Assembly: GCF_900107125.1 (NCBI RefSeq)
Contig: NZ_FNOU01000004.1
Location: 62,001 to 126,000, forward strand
Length of the DNA stretch: 64,000 nucleotides
Direction of reading: 5' to 3'
DNA from: Eubacterium barkeri
GTDB taxonomy: Bacteria > Bacillota > Clostridia > Eubacteriales > Eubacteriaceae
The stretch's first letter is position 1. Every line of letters begins with the position of its first letter. Under the pieces are notes generated by a model. The model was not told the origin of the DNA, searched no databases, and saw only the letters and a program-made list of their open reading frames with translations. This document shows positions 25,392-33,956 of the stretch, one piece after another. The translations under genes were made by a program, and so were the position numbers.

Positions 25392-25672
25392 AGAGAGGCA
25401 TATCCTCTCTCAAAGCGTAGACAAAGTGGTGTAGCGCGGTCAAGGAGAGGATAAAAAAGATTCACCCCGGACCCCAGGCGCTGATGAACAAAGGGAAAGT
25501 CCTCAGTCGTCAGTGCGCAAAACCTTCGGTTTTGATAAGGTTTAGGGCGGGTTTGCTTTCTTAATTTGATGAAAGCCCAAAACGCCAGCCCGCAGGGGCG
25601 CCGGGGTTCTCGTATTTTTATCATCACCCTGACCTGGGTTTGTCGACAGTCTGAGAGAGGCATATCCTCTCT
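25392..25672. mobile_element. MITE-like intergenic element with terminal inverted repeats
   Basis: The 370-base gap between ispD and the dehydrogenase operon holds an approximately 281-bp element. Its ends, 25392-25425 and 25639-25672, are 34-base imperfect inverted repeats with 26 of 34 positions matching by eye. Each end is itself a small hairpin: AGAGAGG-CATAT-CCTCTCT occurs identically at both. The interior has a smaller hairpin around AAACCTTCGGTTTT and no credible gene. I see no clear target duplication. The right end abuts the next promoter. Confidence 0.6.
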
Positions 25673-25694
25673 TTCTTTTTAAGTAAAAAAGGGA

Positions 25695-25710
25695 TATAAT
25701 AACGTATAAT
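25695..25710 (+). promoter_or_regulatory. Two -10 boxes ahead of the dehydrogenase operon
   Basis: TATAAT occurs at 25695-25700 and again at 25705-25710. Neither has a good -35; for the first, the -35 window (TTTCTT, 25672-25677) begins at the last base of the MITE-like right end. No sigma-54 -24/-12 element, usual for acetoin operons in Bacillus, was seen. Confidence 0.5.
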
Positions 25711-25750
25711 AGGTTAATGTGAAATACAATCAAGGGGAGGAAAATCACCC

Positions 25751-26710
25751 ATGGTATTAAACGAAGAATTATTAGGTAATCTTTATTATCGGATGAACCA
25801 AGCCCGGGACTTTGAGGAAAAGGTAGCATGGATGCTTTCCCATGGACTCATCCATGGAACCAGCCATATGGCCATGGGTCAGGAAGCATCGGCGGTGGCA
25901 TCCTGCATGGCATTGTCCGAGGGGGATTTAGTGAGCTTGACCCATCGGGGGCATGCCCAGGCCATTGGCTTTGGTTTAGATGTTTCCCGGATGATGGCCG
26001 AAATCATGGGGAAGGCGGACGGTTACTGTAAGGGGAAGGGGGGCTCCATGCATATTGCCGACCTGCACTCCGGTAATATTGGGGCCAATGGCGTCGTGGC
26101 CGGAGGCTATCCCCTGTCCTGTGGAGCGGCCCTTACCCAGAAGCTTAAGAAAACGGAGAAGGTTGTCCTGTGCTTTGGTGGGGATGGCTCCACCAACGAG
26201 GGGAACTTTCACGAAGCCTTGAATTTAGCCTCTATCTGGAAGCTGCCCGTGGTTTTCTTCATTGAAAATAATTTTTACGGCCTCTCCACCCCCATTGAGA
26301 TGCATATGAACATTGAGAATATTGCCGATCGGGCCGTGTCCTACGGCATTCCAGGGATGACCATTGATGGTAATGATGCCATTGAAGTTTATGAAGCGAC
26401 AAAGAAAGCCCTGGAATACGCCCGCTCTGGGGAGGGCCCCTTCCTGATCGAAGCGAAAACCTATCGCTACAATGGTCACTCCAAAAGCGATCCCCAGGTG
26501 TATCGAAGCAAGGAAGAGGTTGATGAATGGCGGGCCTATGACCCCATTTTGAATATGCGCACCTATCTATTGGAATCCGGTACCATTGAGGAATCCGTGC
26601 TTGATCAGTTGGAAGAAAAGGCCCAGGCAAGTATTGATGCGGCCTTAGAATTCGCTAAAGCTAGCCCGGAACCGGAGATACTCACGGTTTTGGATGATGT
26701 GTACGCATAG
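25751..26710 (+). CDS. acoA: Acetoin/2-oxoacid dehydrogenase E1 component, alpha subunit
   Basis: A 319-residue thiamine-pyrophosphate enzyme subunit. The TPP motif runs from GDGSTNEGNFHEA to FIENN, with the standard spacing. KGKGGSMHI, THRGHAQAIG and YRYNGHSKSDP are also intact, so catalysis at E1 looks possible. AcoA and PdhA are close relatives; the short length and lack of extra N-terminal sequence fit AcoA. It pairs with the beta subunit 13 bases downstream. The operon's E2 and E3 partners are degenerate (see those entries), so the physiological acceptor of the E1 product is unknown. Confidence 0.88.
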   Translation: MVLNEELLGNLYYRMNQARDFEEKVAWMLSHGLIHGTSHMAMGQEASAVASCMALSEGDLVSLTHRGHAQAIGFGLDVSRMMAEIMGKADGYCKGKGGSMHIADLHSGNIGANGVVAGGYPLSCGAALTQKLKKTEKVVLCFGGDGSTNEGNFHEALNLASIWKLPVVFFIENNFYGLSTPIEMHMNIENIADRAVSYGIPGMTIDGNDAIEVYEATKKALEYARSGEGPFLIEAKTYRYNGHSKSDPQVYRSKEEVDEWRAYDPILNMRTYLLESGTIEESVLDQLEEKAQASIDAALEFAKASPEPEILTVLDDVYA

Positions 26711-26723
26711 AGGAGGATGAGCA

Positions 26724-27719
26724 ATGGAAATCAAAGAAATGAGCTACCGGGAAGCCTTGCGGCTGGCCATGTCCGAGGAAATGCGCCGGGATGAGGATGT
26801 TATTTTTCTGGGAGAAGATATTGGTGTCTACGGCGGCACCTTCCATGTATCCACCGGGATGCTGGATGAGTTTGGCGAAGAGCGTGTCTTAGATACCCCT
26901 ATTTCAGAATCCACCATCGTAGGGTGTGCGGCAGGGGCAGCTTTAACGGGGATGCGCCCCATCTGTGAAATGATGTTTATGGATTTTATTGCCTTTGGGA
27001 TGGATTCCCTGGCCAATCAGGCGGCTAAGCTGCGCTATATGTTTGGTGGTGAAGCTCAGGTACCCATGGTCCTTCGCCTGCCATCAGGGTCAGGTACTGG
27101 AGCCGCAGCCCAGCATTCCCAGTCGTTGGAGGCCTGGCTTTGCCATGTGCCGGGCTTGAAGGTCGTGACAGCATCGACTCCGGCCCAGGCCAAGGGTCTT
27201 TTAAAAGCGGCCATCCGGGATAATAACCCGGTGTGCTTTGTTGAGCATAAAATGCTTTATGGCATGAAGGGTCCTGTACCAGTGGATGCGGATTACGCCA
27301 TTGCTCTGGGGAAGAGCTTTGTGGAACGTAAGGGCAGCGATGTCACCGTGGTATCCTGGGGACGCTGTCTGGTCGATGTCATCGAAGTAGCCGGTGCCCT
27401 GGAAGAAGAAAGCATTGATATCGAAGTGATTAACCCCATGACCTTATATCCCATGGATATGGAACCCATCTATGACTCCGTCAAAAAAACAGGGCGGTTG
27501 CTGGTGGTTCACGAGGCTGCTAAAACCGGCGGCGTTGGGGGTGAGATTGTCTCTAAGGTCGTTGAAAGTGACTGCTTTGATTATATGCAGGCTCCTGTTA
27601 TTCGTTTGGGGGGACTGGATGTGCCCATTCCTCATAGTGAAGGATTGGAACGCGCGGTCCTGCCCCAAAGGGAGGATATCGTAGATGCCGTCTATCGCCT
27701 GATGGGCATAGACGCCTAA
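26724..27719 (+). CDS. acoB: Acetoin/2-oxoacid dehydrogenase E1 component, beta subunit
   Basis: A 331-residue E1 beta subunit. The glutamate that activates TPP is in LDTPISESTIVG, and the substrate-channel histidine is in AAAQHSQSLEAW. The C-terminal transketolase domain (VVHEAAKTGGVGGEI) is complete. AGGAGG precedes the ATG. All residues I can check by eye match active AcoB/PdhB enzymes, which contrasts with the altered proteins encoded after it. Confidence 0.88.
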   Translation: MEIKEMSYREALRLAMSEEMRRDEDVIFLGEDIGVYGGTFHVSTGMLDEFGEERVLDTPISESTIVGCAAGAALTGMRPICEMMFMDFIAFGMDSLANQAAKLRYMFGGEAQVPMVLRLPSGSGTGAAAQHSQSLEAWLCHVPGLKVVTASTPAQAKGLLKAAIRDNNPVCFVEHKMLYGMKGPVPVDADYAIALGKSFVERKGSDVTVVSWGRCLVDVIEVAGALEEESIDIEVINPMTLYPMDMEPIYDSVKKTGRLLVVHEAAKTGGVGGEIVSKVVESDCFDYMQAPVIRLGGLDVPIPHSEGLERAVLPQREDIVDAVYRLMGIDA

Positions 27720-27731
27720 TGGAGGGGTGCC

Positions 27732-29156
27732 ATGGAACGAGATGATCGTCAGATATCCCGAGAAGAACGAAGCCGGTTGCGCAGCATTGGTGAAGGGCGA
27801 CCAGCAGAGCGTGTCATGGCCACGGGGGAACCCGTACGAGCGACACCAGTGGCGAGACGGTATGCAGTGGAGAAGGGCGTGGATTTAGCGGATGTCGCAG
27901 CGACCATACCCGGACGGCGCATTCAGCCTGAGGATATTGACCGTTACTTGGAGCAGCGTCAGATTTTTGCCAAGCAAAAGGCATACCGTAGTCGCATCGT
28001 CCCCGATGATGCGGGCTTTTTACCCGATGAACAGGAAGTCTTCAAGGCCGTCGAAGAGGAAATGGAAAAGGAAGAGATGATTGCCCAGGCTGAAGCCCTG
28101 GAGGAGAAACGCCTTCAGTCCACAGAGCCCATTCCAGAACCTGAAAAAAGGGAAGAGGAAGAGACTTCAGAAGAAGATGAGGCAGACGACCGTGTACAAG
28201 CTGTGGCAGTGGCCGCACCCTTGGCAGTTCCGGTTATTAAGGCGTCTCCCCTGGCCGAGGCCATGGCAGCGGCTGAAGGCATCGACCTCACCCTCATTGA
28301 AAAGGGAACGGGGCCGGATGGCTGCATTATTAAGGCGGATATTACCGCTTATTTAAATGGGCTTAAGCCCCCATATCCCGATGCCCATCTTGTTATTTTT
28401 GAGGCACCGGCTCTTCCAGCGGTTATTCCAGTTGAACCAGAATCTGACATGGCCGGGGAATTAGAGGACATCCTCCCCCAATCCGAGCCAGAAATGGAAG
28501 AATTGTTCCCAGGTTGTGTCGAAAGAAGGATTCAGTCTCCAAAGGTTTTAACCCTGACCATGGAAATTGATTTAACTGAACTGAAGGAAACCCGAAAGCG
28601 CATTGCCAAACGGGTAGAGATCCAAACGGGATGCCGCTGTACCTATACCGATTTTATCCTTATGGCGGTTGCAAAAGCATTGAAGCAGCATCCCCAATTA
28701 AACGGCCGATTCGAAGGTGATGCCTTTGTTTCTAAAAGCCAGGTGCATCTGGGGATTGGCATAAGCCATGGAGATGGGTTAGCCTTTCCCGTCATTGCCA
28801 ACGTTCAAAATCAAAGCTTTGGCGAGGTTGTGAAGGCACGGAATGGTTTTCTTGGAGAAATTAAAGAACAGGGAAGGATCCCTGAGCAAAAAGAAGCCAG
28901 CACCTTTGATTTAGTCAATCTCGGTGTTTATGGGCTATTAACCGCCACCCTGCCCCTGGCAGAAGGCCTTGGGGCAATGCTCTGTGTCGGAGATGTGGTC
29001 GAGCGTTATCGTTATTATCAGGGTGTGGGCTCCAACCGTCCAGTGGTTCGGGCAACGCTGCTGTTAGACAGCCGGATTGCTGGCATTGGTACGGCAGCTG
29101 GTTTTTTACAGGACATGAAAAAGGAGCTTGAACATCCGGCGGCAATATCATTTTAG
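27732..29156 (+). CDS. Degenerate dehydrogenase E2-like protein without lipoyl domain
   Basis: A 474-residue protein in the E2 position of the operon. It begins directly with a peripheral subunit-binding domain (about 35-75, ATPVARRYAVEKGVDL). An acidic linker (80-165) and a second such domain (169-209, ASPLAEAMAAAEGIDL) follow. The acyltransferase-like domain (about 262-474) keeps the fold signature GLAFPVIANVQNQSF and VNLGVYG. The lipoyl domain with its DKA-type lysine is absent. The catalytic HxxxDG is replaced: Ser447 for His, Gly451 for Asp, Ile452 for Gly. There is no room upstream for a missing domain. It probably serves as a scaffold that binds E1 and E3; transfer activity is unlikely. 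Confidence 0.8.
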   Translation: MERDDRQISREERSRLRSIGEGRPAERVMATGEPVRATPVARRYAVEKGVDLADVAATIPGRRIQPEDIDRYLEQRQIFAKQKAYRSRIVPDDAGFLPDEQEVFKAVEEEMEKEEMIAQAEALEEKRLQSTEPIPEPEKREEEETSEEDEADDRVQAVAVAAPLAVPVIKASPLAEAMAAAEGIDLTLIEKGTGPDGCIIKADITAYLNGLKPPYPDAHLVIFEAPALPAVIPVEPESDMAGELEDILPQSEPEMEELFPGCVERRIQSPKVLTLTMEIDLTELKETRKRIAKRVEIQTGCRCTYTDFILMAVAKALKQHPQLNGRFEGDAFVSKSQVHLGIGISHGDGLAFPVIANVQNQSFGEVVKARNGFLGEIKEQGRIPEQKEASTFDLVNLGVYGLLTATLPLAEGLGAMLCVGDVVERYRYYQGVGSNRPVVRATLLLDSRIAGIGTAAGFLQDMKKELEHPAAISF

Positions 29157-29168
29157 ATTGAGGTAAGA

Positions 29169-30563
29169 ATGGAAAACGAAGTACAACAGGAAATAAGGTC
29201 CTATGATGTGGTTGTCATCGGCGGTGGCGTCGGTGGCTATACCGCTGCCGTTCGAGCGGCCAATGCCGGTTTAAAAACGGCGTTGATTGAGCGTATACAA
29301 CTGGGGGGGGCTGGGGTCAACCAGGGCTGCATCCCCATCCAGTATTTATATAAAAATGTTCAGTTTATCAAAGAATGTGCCCAGGCCAAAAAGCGAGGGT
29401 TGATTATTAAAGGCATTGAGCTGGATCTGCCCCGTATGATGCGGGATAAAAATCAGAAAATCAGAAAATACATCGCAGGGATGAAGGAACGCCTCGAGGA
29501 CCGGGGCGTCGATATTTTTATGGGAACAGCGACCGTTAGTGCCGATAAAACCATAGAAATCGCCATGGGTAACGGAATCGAAGGTCGGATCAAGGCAGAA
29601 AATATCATTTTGGCCACCGGCTCTACCGGTCGTATTCCCAAGCAATATCAATCCATGCCAGAGGTTCTCACCGACGAGAACGCCCATGACCTTGAGGAAA
29701 TTCCACCGGAATTGGTGATCATTGGCAGTGGGGGAAGGGCCTGTGAATATGCCACCTTGTTCAGCATGCTGGGGTCCAAGGTCATTCTTTTTGTTGAAGA
29801 AGACCATCTATTATCCCAGGAGATGGATGGTGCCATCCAGGAGGCCGTGGAACAGAACCTACTCGCCATGCAGGTGGATATCCACTACAATGTCACCGTT
29901 TCGGATGTCTTTGAGGATTCCTTGGGGGATATTCATCTGGATGTTAAATTAGGAAATCGGGATAAAATGATTATTTGTTCCGATATTTTAGTGGTAAAGG
30001 AACGGTGCCCCAATTTACTGGGACTATCCGGTCTGGATCTTAAGGTAAAAAATGATGGGGTCATTGCAGATTTCAGTGGGATTACCTCTGTACCCGGGGT
30101 GTATGCCATTGGTGATTTGGTATCTGGAATGGCATCAGCCAGTGCTGCCGTGGCCATGGCGATCCAGGTGGTGGATACCATCACAGGGAAACCGCAGACA
30201 CTAAAAACCCATTGGATTCCAAAAGCCATCCACCTTCTTCCGGAAATCGCCGTGGTTGGAATGAGTGAGGCGGAAGCCCGGCGGAACGGTTATCCCGTCA
30301 AGGTGGATCGCATGGATTTAGCCACGAATCTTAAGCTCTATCTGGACGACGCGACCACTGGCTTTGTCAAAATTATTTCGGATGTAGACAGTGGCGAGCT
30401 GTTGGGGGTCTGTATTTATGGTGAGGGGGCAGCAGAGCTTATCTCCCAGGCCCATGCCATCCATGCCATGGGGGGCGGAATCGAGGACTTAAAACGGTCC
30501 CTTCACGCCTATCCGGCAGCATCCTCTGTATTATCTGAAGCAACGTTGGCATTTTTGAAATGA
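29169..30563 (+). CDS. Dihydrolipoamide dehydrogenase-like flavoprotein with lost active site
   Basis: A 464-residue member of the two-dinucleotide-binding flavoprotein family. FAD binding (VVVIGGGVGGYTAAVRA and VYAIGDLV) and NAD binding (VIIGSGGRACEYA) look present. The redox pair is not: GGTCLNVGC of real enzymes reads GGAGVNQGC, so the first cysteine is Gly49 and only Cys54 remains. The C-terminal HPTxSE motif reads YPAASS, with Tyr448 for the catalytic His and Ser453 for the Glu. It therefore cannot reoxidise lipoamide in the usual way. A remaining flavin or NAD role, or a structural role, is possible. It lies 12 bases after the E2-like gene. Confidence 0.8.
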   Translation: MENEVQQEIRSYDVVVIGGGVGGYTAAVRAANAGLKTALIERIQLGGAGVNQGCIPIQYLYKNVQFIKECAQAKKRGLIIKGIELDLPRMMRDKNQKIRKYIAGMKERLEDRGVDIFMGTATVSADKTIEIAMGNGIEGRIKAENIILATGSTGRIPKQYQSMPEVLTDENAHDLEEIPPELVIIGSGGRACEYATLFSMLGSKVILFVEEDHLLSQEMDGAIQEAVEQNLLAMQVDIHYNVTVSDVFEDSLGDIHLDVKLGNRDKMIICSDILVVKERCPNLLGLSGLDLKVKNDGVIADFSGITSVPGVYAIGDLVSGMASASAAVAMAIQVVDTITGKPQTLKTHWIPKAIHLLPEIAVVGMSEAEARRNGYPVKVDRMDLATNLKLYLDDATTGFVKIISDVDSGELLGVCIYGEGAAELISQAHAIHAMGGGIEDLKRSLHAYPAASSVLSEATLAFLK

Positions 30564-30602
30564 ATCTGTTACAATAACCCTATAAAACTTGAAGGAGTAC
30601 CA

Positions 30603-32138
30603 ATGTCAGAGCAAGAAAAAATTATAATCATTGACTTTGGAGCACAATACAATCAGCTCATTGCCCGCCGTGTTCGGGAAGAGCGGGTATATTCTGAAGT
30701 CGTCCCCTACGATGTATCCATCGAGCGGATTAAGGAAATGGCGCCCAAGGGCATTATCTTTACCGGCGGTCCCTCCAGTGTTCACCAGGAAGGTGCCCCA
30801 CGCTGTAATCCGGAAATCTATACACTGGGTATCCCTGTTTTAGGCATTTGCTACGGCGCCCAGCTGATGGCGGAACAAAATGGTGGGAAAACCGATTCCG
30901 CTGAAATTCGGGAATACGGAAAAAAAGCCCTGAACATAAAAAAGGACAGCCAATTGCTGGAATCCGTTCGGGATGGCTCCGTCTGTTGGATGAGCCACAC
31001 CAATTATATTGACCAAATTCCAGAGGGATTTACCATAACCGCCACTACCGAAACCTGTCCGGTGGCTGCCATGGAAAATCCGGAAGCCGGATTATACGCC
31101 GTGCAATACCACCCGGAGGTCGAGCATACGGAGTGTGGCAGAGAAGTGCTGCACAACTTCATCTACAATATCTGCCAGTGTGAAGGCACCTGGACCATGG
31201 CCAACTTTGTAGAGGAACAAATTGCCGCCATCCGGGAACGGGTGGGGGACAAGAAGGTGCTGTGCGCACTAAGCGGCGGCGTCGATTCTTCCGTCGCATC
31301 AACCCTGGTCTTTCGGGCCATCGGCGATCAGCTGACCTGTATCTTTGTGGATCACGGCCTGCTGCGAAAGGACGAAGGGGATCAGGTTGAGGCCATTTTT
31401 AAGGATCGCTTTAAGATGAATTTCATCCGTGCCAATTGCCAGGATCGTTTCCTGTCCAAGCTGGCCGGAGTAACGGATCCGGAACGCAAGCGGAAGATTA
31501 TCGGAGAGGAATTTATCCGGGTCTTCGAGGAAGAATCCGGTAAACTAAAGGGGATGGAATACCTGCTCCAGGGGACCATTTACCCCGATGTCATCGAAAG
31601 TGGCACCAAGGATGCAGCGGTCATTAAAAGCCATCACAACGTTGGCGGTCTTCCCGAGGATGTGGATTTTGAACTCATCGAGCCCCTGCGTAACCTCTTT
31701 AAAGATGAAGTCCGTGCCTTAGGTGAAGAGCTGGGCTTAGACCATGATTTGGTTTGGCGTCAACCCTTTCCAGGGCCAGGACTGGCCATCCGTGTTATGG
31801 GTGAGGTCACCGGTGAAAAGCTGGATATCCTTCGGGAAGCCGACTATGTCTTCCGGGATGAAATTGCCAAAGCAGGATTGGATCAGGAAATCTGGCAGTA
31901 CTTTGCCGTCCTCCCGGGTAACCGCAGCGTTGGGGTCATGGGGGATGAACGGACCTATGATTACACCATCGGCCTGCGTGCTGTGACATCCGTGGATGGC
32001 ATGACCTCCGACTGGGCCCGGATTCCCTTTGATGTGCTGGAATCCATCTCCACCCGCATCGTCAATGAGGTGCCCCACGTCAACCGGATTGTTTATGATA
32101 TTACGAGTAAGCCACCATCTACGATTGAGTGGGAATAA
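30603..32138 (+). CDS. guaA: GMP synthase (glutamine-hydrolysing)
   Basis: A 511-residue enzyme converting XMP to GMP. The N-terminal glutamine amidotransferase has the nucleophile in GICYGAQ and the His/Glu in YHPEVEHTE. The ATP-pyrophosphatase P-loop is [11 protein letters not shown], and the dimerisation domain ends with the normal TIEWE. AAGGAG precedes the ATG. The 3' end of guaA is a known attachment site for genomic islands, and a decayed element follows here. I saw no guanine riboswitch upstream. Confidence 0.96.
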   Translation: MSEQEKIIIIDFGAQYNQLIARRVREERVYSEVVPYDVSIERIKEMAPKGIIFTGGPSSVHQEGAPRCNPEIYTLGIPVLGICYGAQLMAEQNGGKTDSAEIREYGKKALNIKKDSQLLESVRDGSVCWMSHTNYIDQIPEGFTITATTETCPVAAMENPEAGLYAVQYHPEVEHTECGREVLHNFIYNICQCEGTWTMANFVEEQIAAIRERVGDKKVLCALSGGVDSSVASTLVFRAIGDQLTCIFVDHGLLRKDEGDQVEAIFKDRFKMNFIRANCQDRFLSKLAGVTDPERKRKIIGEEFIRVFEEESGKLKGMEYLLQGTIYPDVIESGTKDAAVIKSHHNVGGLPEDVDFELIEPLRNLFKDEVRALGEELGLDHDLVWRQPFPGPGLAIRVMGEVTGEKLDILREADYVFRDEIAKAGLDQEIWQYFAVLPGNRSVGVMGDERTYDYTIGLRAVTSVDGMTSDWARIPFDVLESISTRIVNEVPHVNRIVYDITSKPPSTIEWE

Positions 32139-32184
32139 ATGAAAGAACCCCGCAATGCCTTTATTTTTAAAAGGGTTGCGGGTT
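32136..32184 (+). repeat. Left copy of the guaA terminator repeat (putative attL)
   Basis: Beginning at the guaA stop codon, this segment includes a CCCGCAAT...TTGCGGG hairpin terminator. It matches 34057-34103 with about three substitutions and a two-base gap. The hairpin here is the less perfect of the two copies. The pair brackets the foreign-looking region. Confidence 0.75.
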
Positions 32185-32308
32185 ATTTTTATACGCCGTG
32201 GCTCTGGTTTGGCTCTAAAAACCATGGCTTTCTAATCTTTCAAGTACTTTTTTAAGCGAACTGGCAAGAGCGTATAATGCCAATGGGAAACATGCGCTTT
32301 ATCATTTG

Positions 32309-32668
32309 ATGAGAACGCAGTACACTATAAAAAATCCAACAAATCTATTTAAACGGATGGTCGCTGATTCAACCTTATCTTGTGACAAAGAAAAAGATTG
32401 TTTTGCGATTGAAGGGATGCCCTCCTCAGAAGCTGTCTTTTTAAGCATGGAAGAACTCTGTGCGCCAATTTTTCCCCAGCATGTTACAACCCAAGCGCAA
32501 CAAGAAGTGGACAGTCGACCGGCGGCGATGGATAAACTGATTTGGGAACTCATTGGTAATCGGTTATTAGAACTAAGTAAATATGTCACGATGGATTCAC
32601 TATCGAAACGGGTCATCGTAGATAAAACTACTTTGATTCAAGATGGCTATCATTTAATTACACACTAA
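32309..32668 (+). CDS. Hypothetical protein, possibly a C-terminal fragment
   Basis: 119 residues from the ATG at 32309. I do not recognise it. The same frame stays open upstream to a stop at 32216 without a credible ATG or ribosome site. The upstream codons (LARAYNANGKHALYHL) look protein-like, so the true gene may have lost its 5' end. The product is soluble, with a cluster of cysteines and a helical C-terminus (MDKLIWELIGNRLLELSKYV). It lies in the guaA-linked island and is probably a relic. Confidence 0.4.
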   Translation: MRTQYTIKNPTNLFKRMVADSTLSCDKEKDCFAIEGMPSSEAVFLSMEELCAPIFPQHVTTQAQQEVDSRPAAMDKLIWELIGNRLLELSKYVTMDSLSKRVIVDKTTLIQDGYHLITH

Positions 32669-32694
32669 TCAGGTGGGTCAATTTTACTTGGCAA

Positions 32695-33252
32695 TTAATA
32701 ATCACGGACACCCCATATTATGTAGTCAATCTTCTTAATTGGAGTAAGCCAACAATAGTTAGGCATTAGCATATCAAAGTGTTCAACGCAGGATTTTCCT
32801 TCATCGGTAGCGAGGAAATCATCATACCAAGCAATAATTTGATTATACAACTTTACACGATTTTCTAGTTGCTCATCTTTGCTTTTACCACTTAATTCTA
32901 GCCCTATATGATTCAAGATATAAACATCCCATATAGGCATGTTGGGGTCAATGGTAGAAAGCATTTTGCTTGAAAAAGAGTGCTCAATTTGCCCTGTGTG
33001 TTTAAATATGGCATATAAAATCTCTTTAAAAGTGATGTCTTTCCGATGCTTTTGTTGCTCAAAGAATTCATAATAAAATCTACGCCACGTTTCGTTACGT
33101 CTTACAACATAGAAACGATTAAAAGTTTTCTGAAAATCTTGGTCTGTAGAAAGGTTTCTTTTATTCAATGTTGTTATGATTTCCGTGTAATCTTTAATGT
33201 TAAGCGCTTTGGAAATAAGATTTTCTGTTAGATTTTCTCTATCAATCTTCAT
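32695..33252 (-). CDS. Conserved hypothetical protein of the island
   Basis: A 185-residue soluble protein with good coding signs: AGGAAGG seven bases before its ATG, and a complete frame. The segments FNRFYVVRRNETWRRFYYEFFE, read as aromatic/Arg-rich (about 45-66), and SSKMLSTIDPNMPIWD (about 94-109) look conserved, as in small proteins carried by mobile elements. I cannot assign a family or function. It is the only intact-looking gene of the island apart from 32309-32668. Confidence 0.6.
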   Translation of the reverse strand: MKIDRENLTENLISKALNIKDYTEIITTLNKRNLSTDQDFQKTFNRFYVVRRNETWRRFYYEFFEQQKHRKDITFKEILYAIFKHTGQIEHSFSSKMLSTIDPNMPIWDVYILNHIGLELSGKSKDEQLENRVKLYNQIIAWYDDFLATDEGKSCVEHFDMLMPNYCWLTPIKKIDYIIWGVRDY

Positions 33253-33353
33253 GATTTACCCTTCCTCTCTAAAGTTTAAATCAGGTGGCATTTTCACCCA
33301 CAGGGTAGATGCAGTAACACTTTTCATCTTTTCAATTTTTGAGATACTTAGTT

Positions 33354-33593
33354 TCAAGCAGATAGCATATCAAACATAGCATAATACTTCGCTTTATCAG
33401 CCTTACTCAAGCGCAGACAAATTTCACCGTCAATCTCGACAATACGCAGACCATAAATATCTTCCTGGGCAAAAAAAGTGTGCATCAGCCCAGTGTGGCT
33501 ATCAATATTAGGCCCATCTAAAGCTTCTGTGGAAACATTTAAAGACTGTGCTATATCTGCAATGATATTCTCTTTGCCATAATGTTTCACATC
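33354..33593 (-). pseudogene. Truncated XRE-type regulator of a mobile element
   Basis: About 78 residues resembling the middle and C-terminal part of XRE-type regulators carried by Clostridia conjugative elements (KENIIADIAQSLNV, then DSHTGLMHTFFAQEDIYGL). The N-terminal helix-turn-helix is cut off by a stop just upstream, and the usual C-terminal tail is missing. The only start is a GTG without a ribosome site. I treat it as a remnant. Confidence 0.6.
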
Positions 33594-33679
33594 GTATCAT
33601 ATTTGTTGTAGCTTACCGAAATATAACATATAAGTTTTGATAAAACAAGGTATGTAAAATAAAAAAGTATAGAGATCTA

Positions 33680-33738
33680 TTGACAAAGATTACGCTATAC
33701 AGTATTACAACCTTATACTATACAAATTAGTATAGTAT
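33680..33738 (+). promoter_or_regulatory. Promoter and 9-bp dyad ahead of the excisionase-like pseudogene
   Basis: TTGACA (33680-33685) and TATTAC (33703-33708) with a 17-base spacer. Downstream, ATACTATAC (33715-33723) and GTATAGTAT (33730-33738) form a perfect inverted repeat with a six-base gap, a plausible operator. Confidence 0.55.
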
Positions 33739-33767
33739 CTGAATTGTATTGCAGGAAGGCGGTTTAT

Positions 33768-33955
33768 ATGGATAACAATTTTATGAGAGCAAAAGATGTG
33801 GCAGAGGTTTTAGGGGGATAAAATCATTCGCCTGTAAGATGATGAAAAAACTTAATGCTGAACTCAAAGCACAAGAATATGTCACCATTGCAGGACGAGT
33901 AAATAAGAAATTTTTTATGGAAAAGCTATGCTACATCAGAAAGGACGGTCAATAA
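33768..33955 (+). pseudogene. Excisionase-like DNA-binding protein, frameshifted
   Basis: The gene starts well: AGGAAGGCGG, then the ATG at 33768 and MDNNFMRAKDVAEVLG, the helix-turn-helix start of small excisionase-like proteins of conjugative elements. At the G-run near 33812-33816 the frame breaks and meets a stop. In the next frame the protein continues as IKSFACKMMKKLNAEL and then GRVNKKFFMEKL, to a stop at 33953-33955. One lost base near the G-run explains it. Confidence 0.75.
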
Positions 33956-33956
33956 A

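Noticed and set aside
25361-25663. A 100-codon minus-strand frame in the ispD-aco gap
   Set aside because: It spans the terminal repeats and hairpins of the MITE-like element and has no ribosome site or protein-like composition.
25676-25750. A sigma-54 promoter for the acetoin-type operon
   Set aside because: No GG-N10-GC pattern was found; only TATAAT boxes are present, and no AcoR-type activator gene is nearby.
25751-27719. The idea that the E1 genes encode a DXS-like enzyme because ispD is upstream
   Set aside because: E1 motifs match AcoA/AcoB specifically, and the 370-base gap with a repeat element argues against a shared pathway unit.
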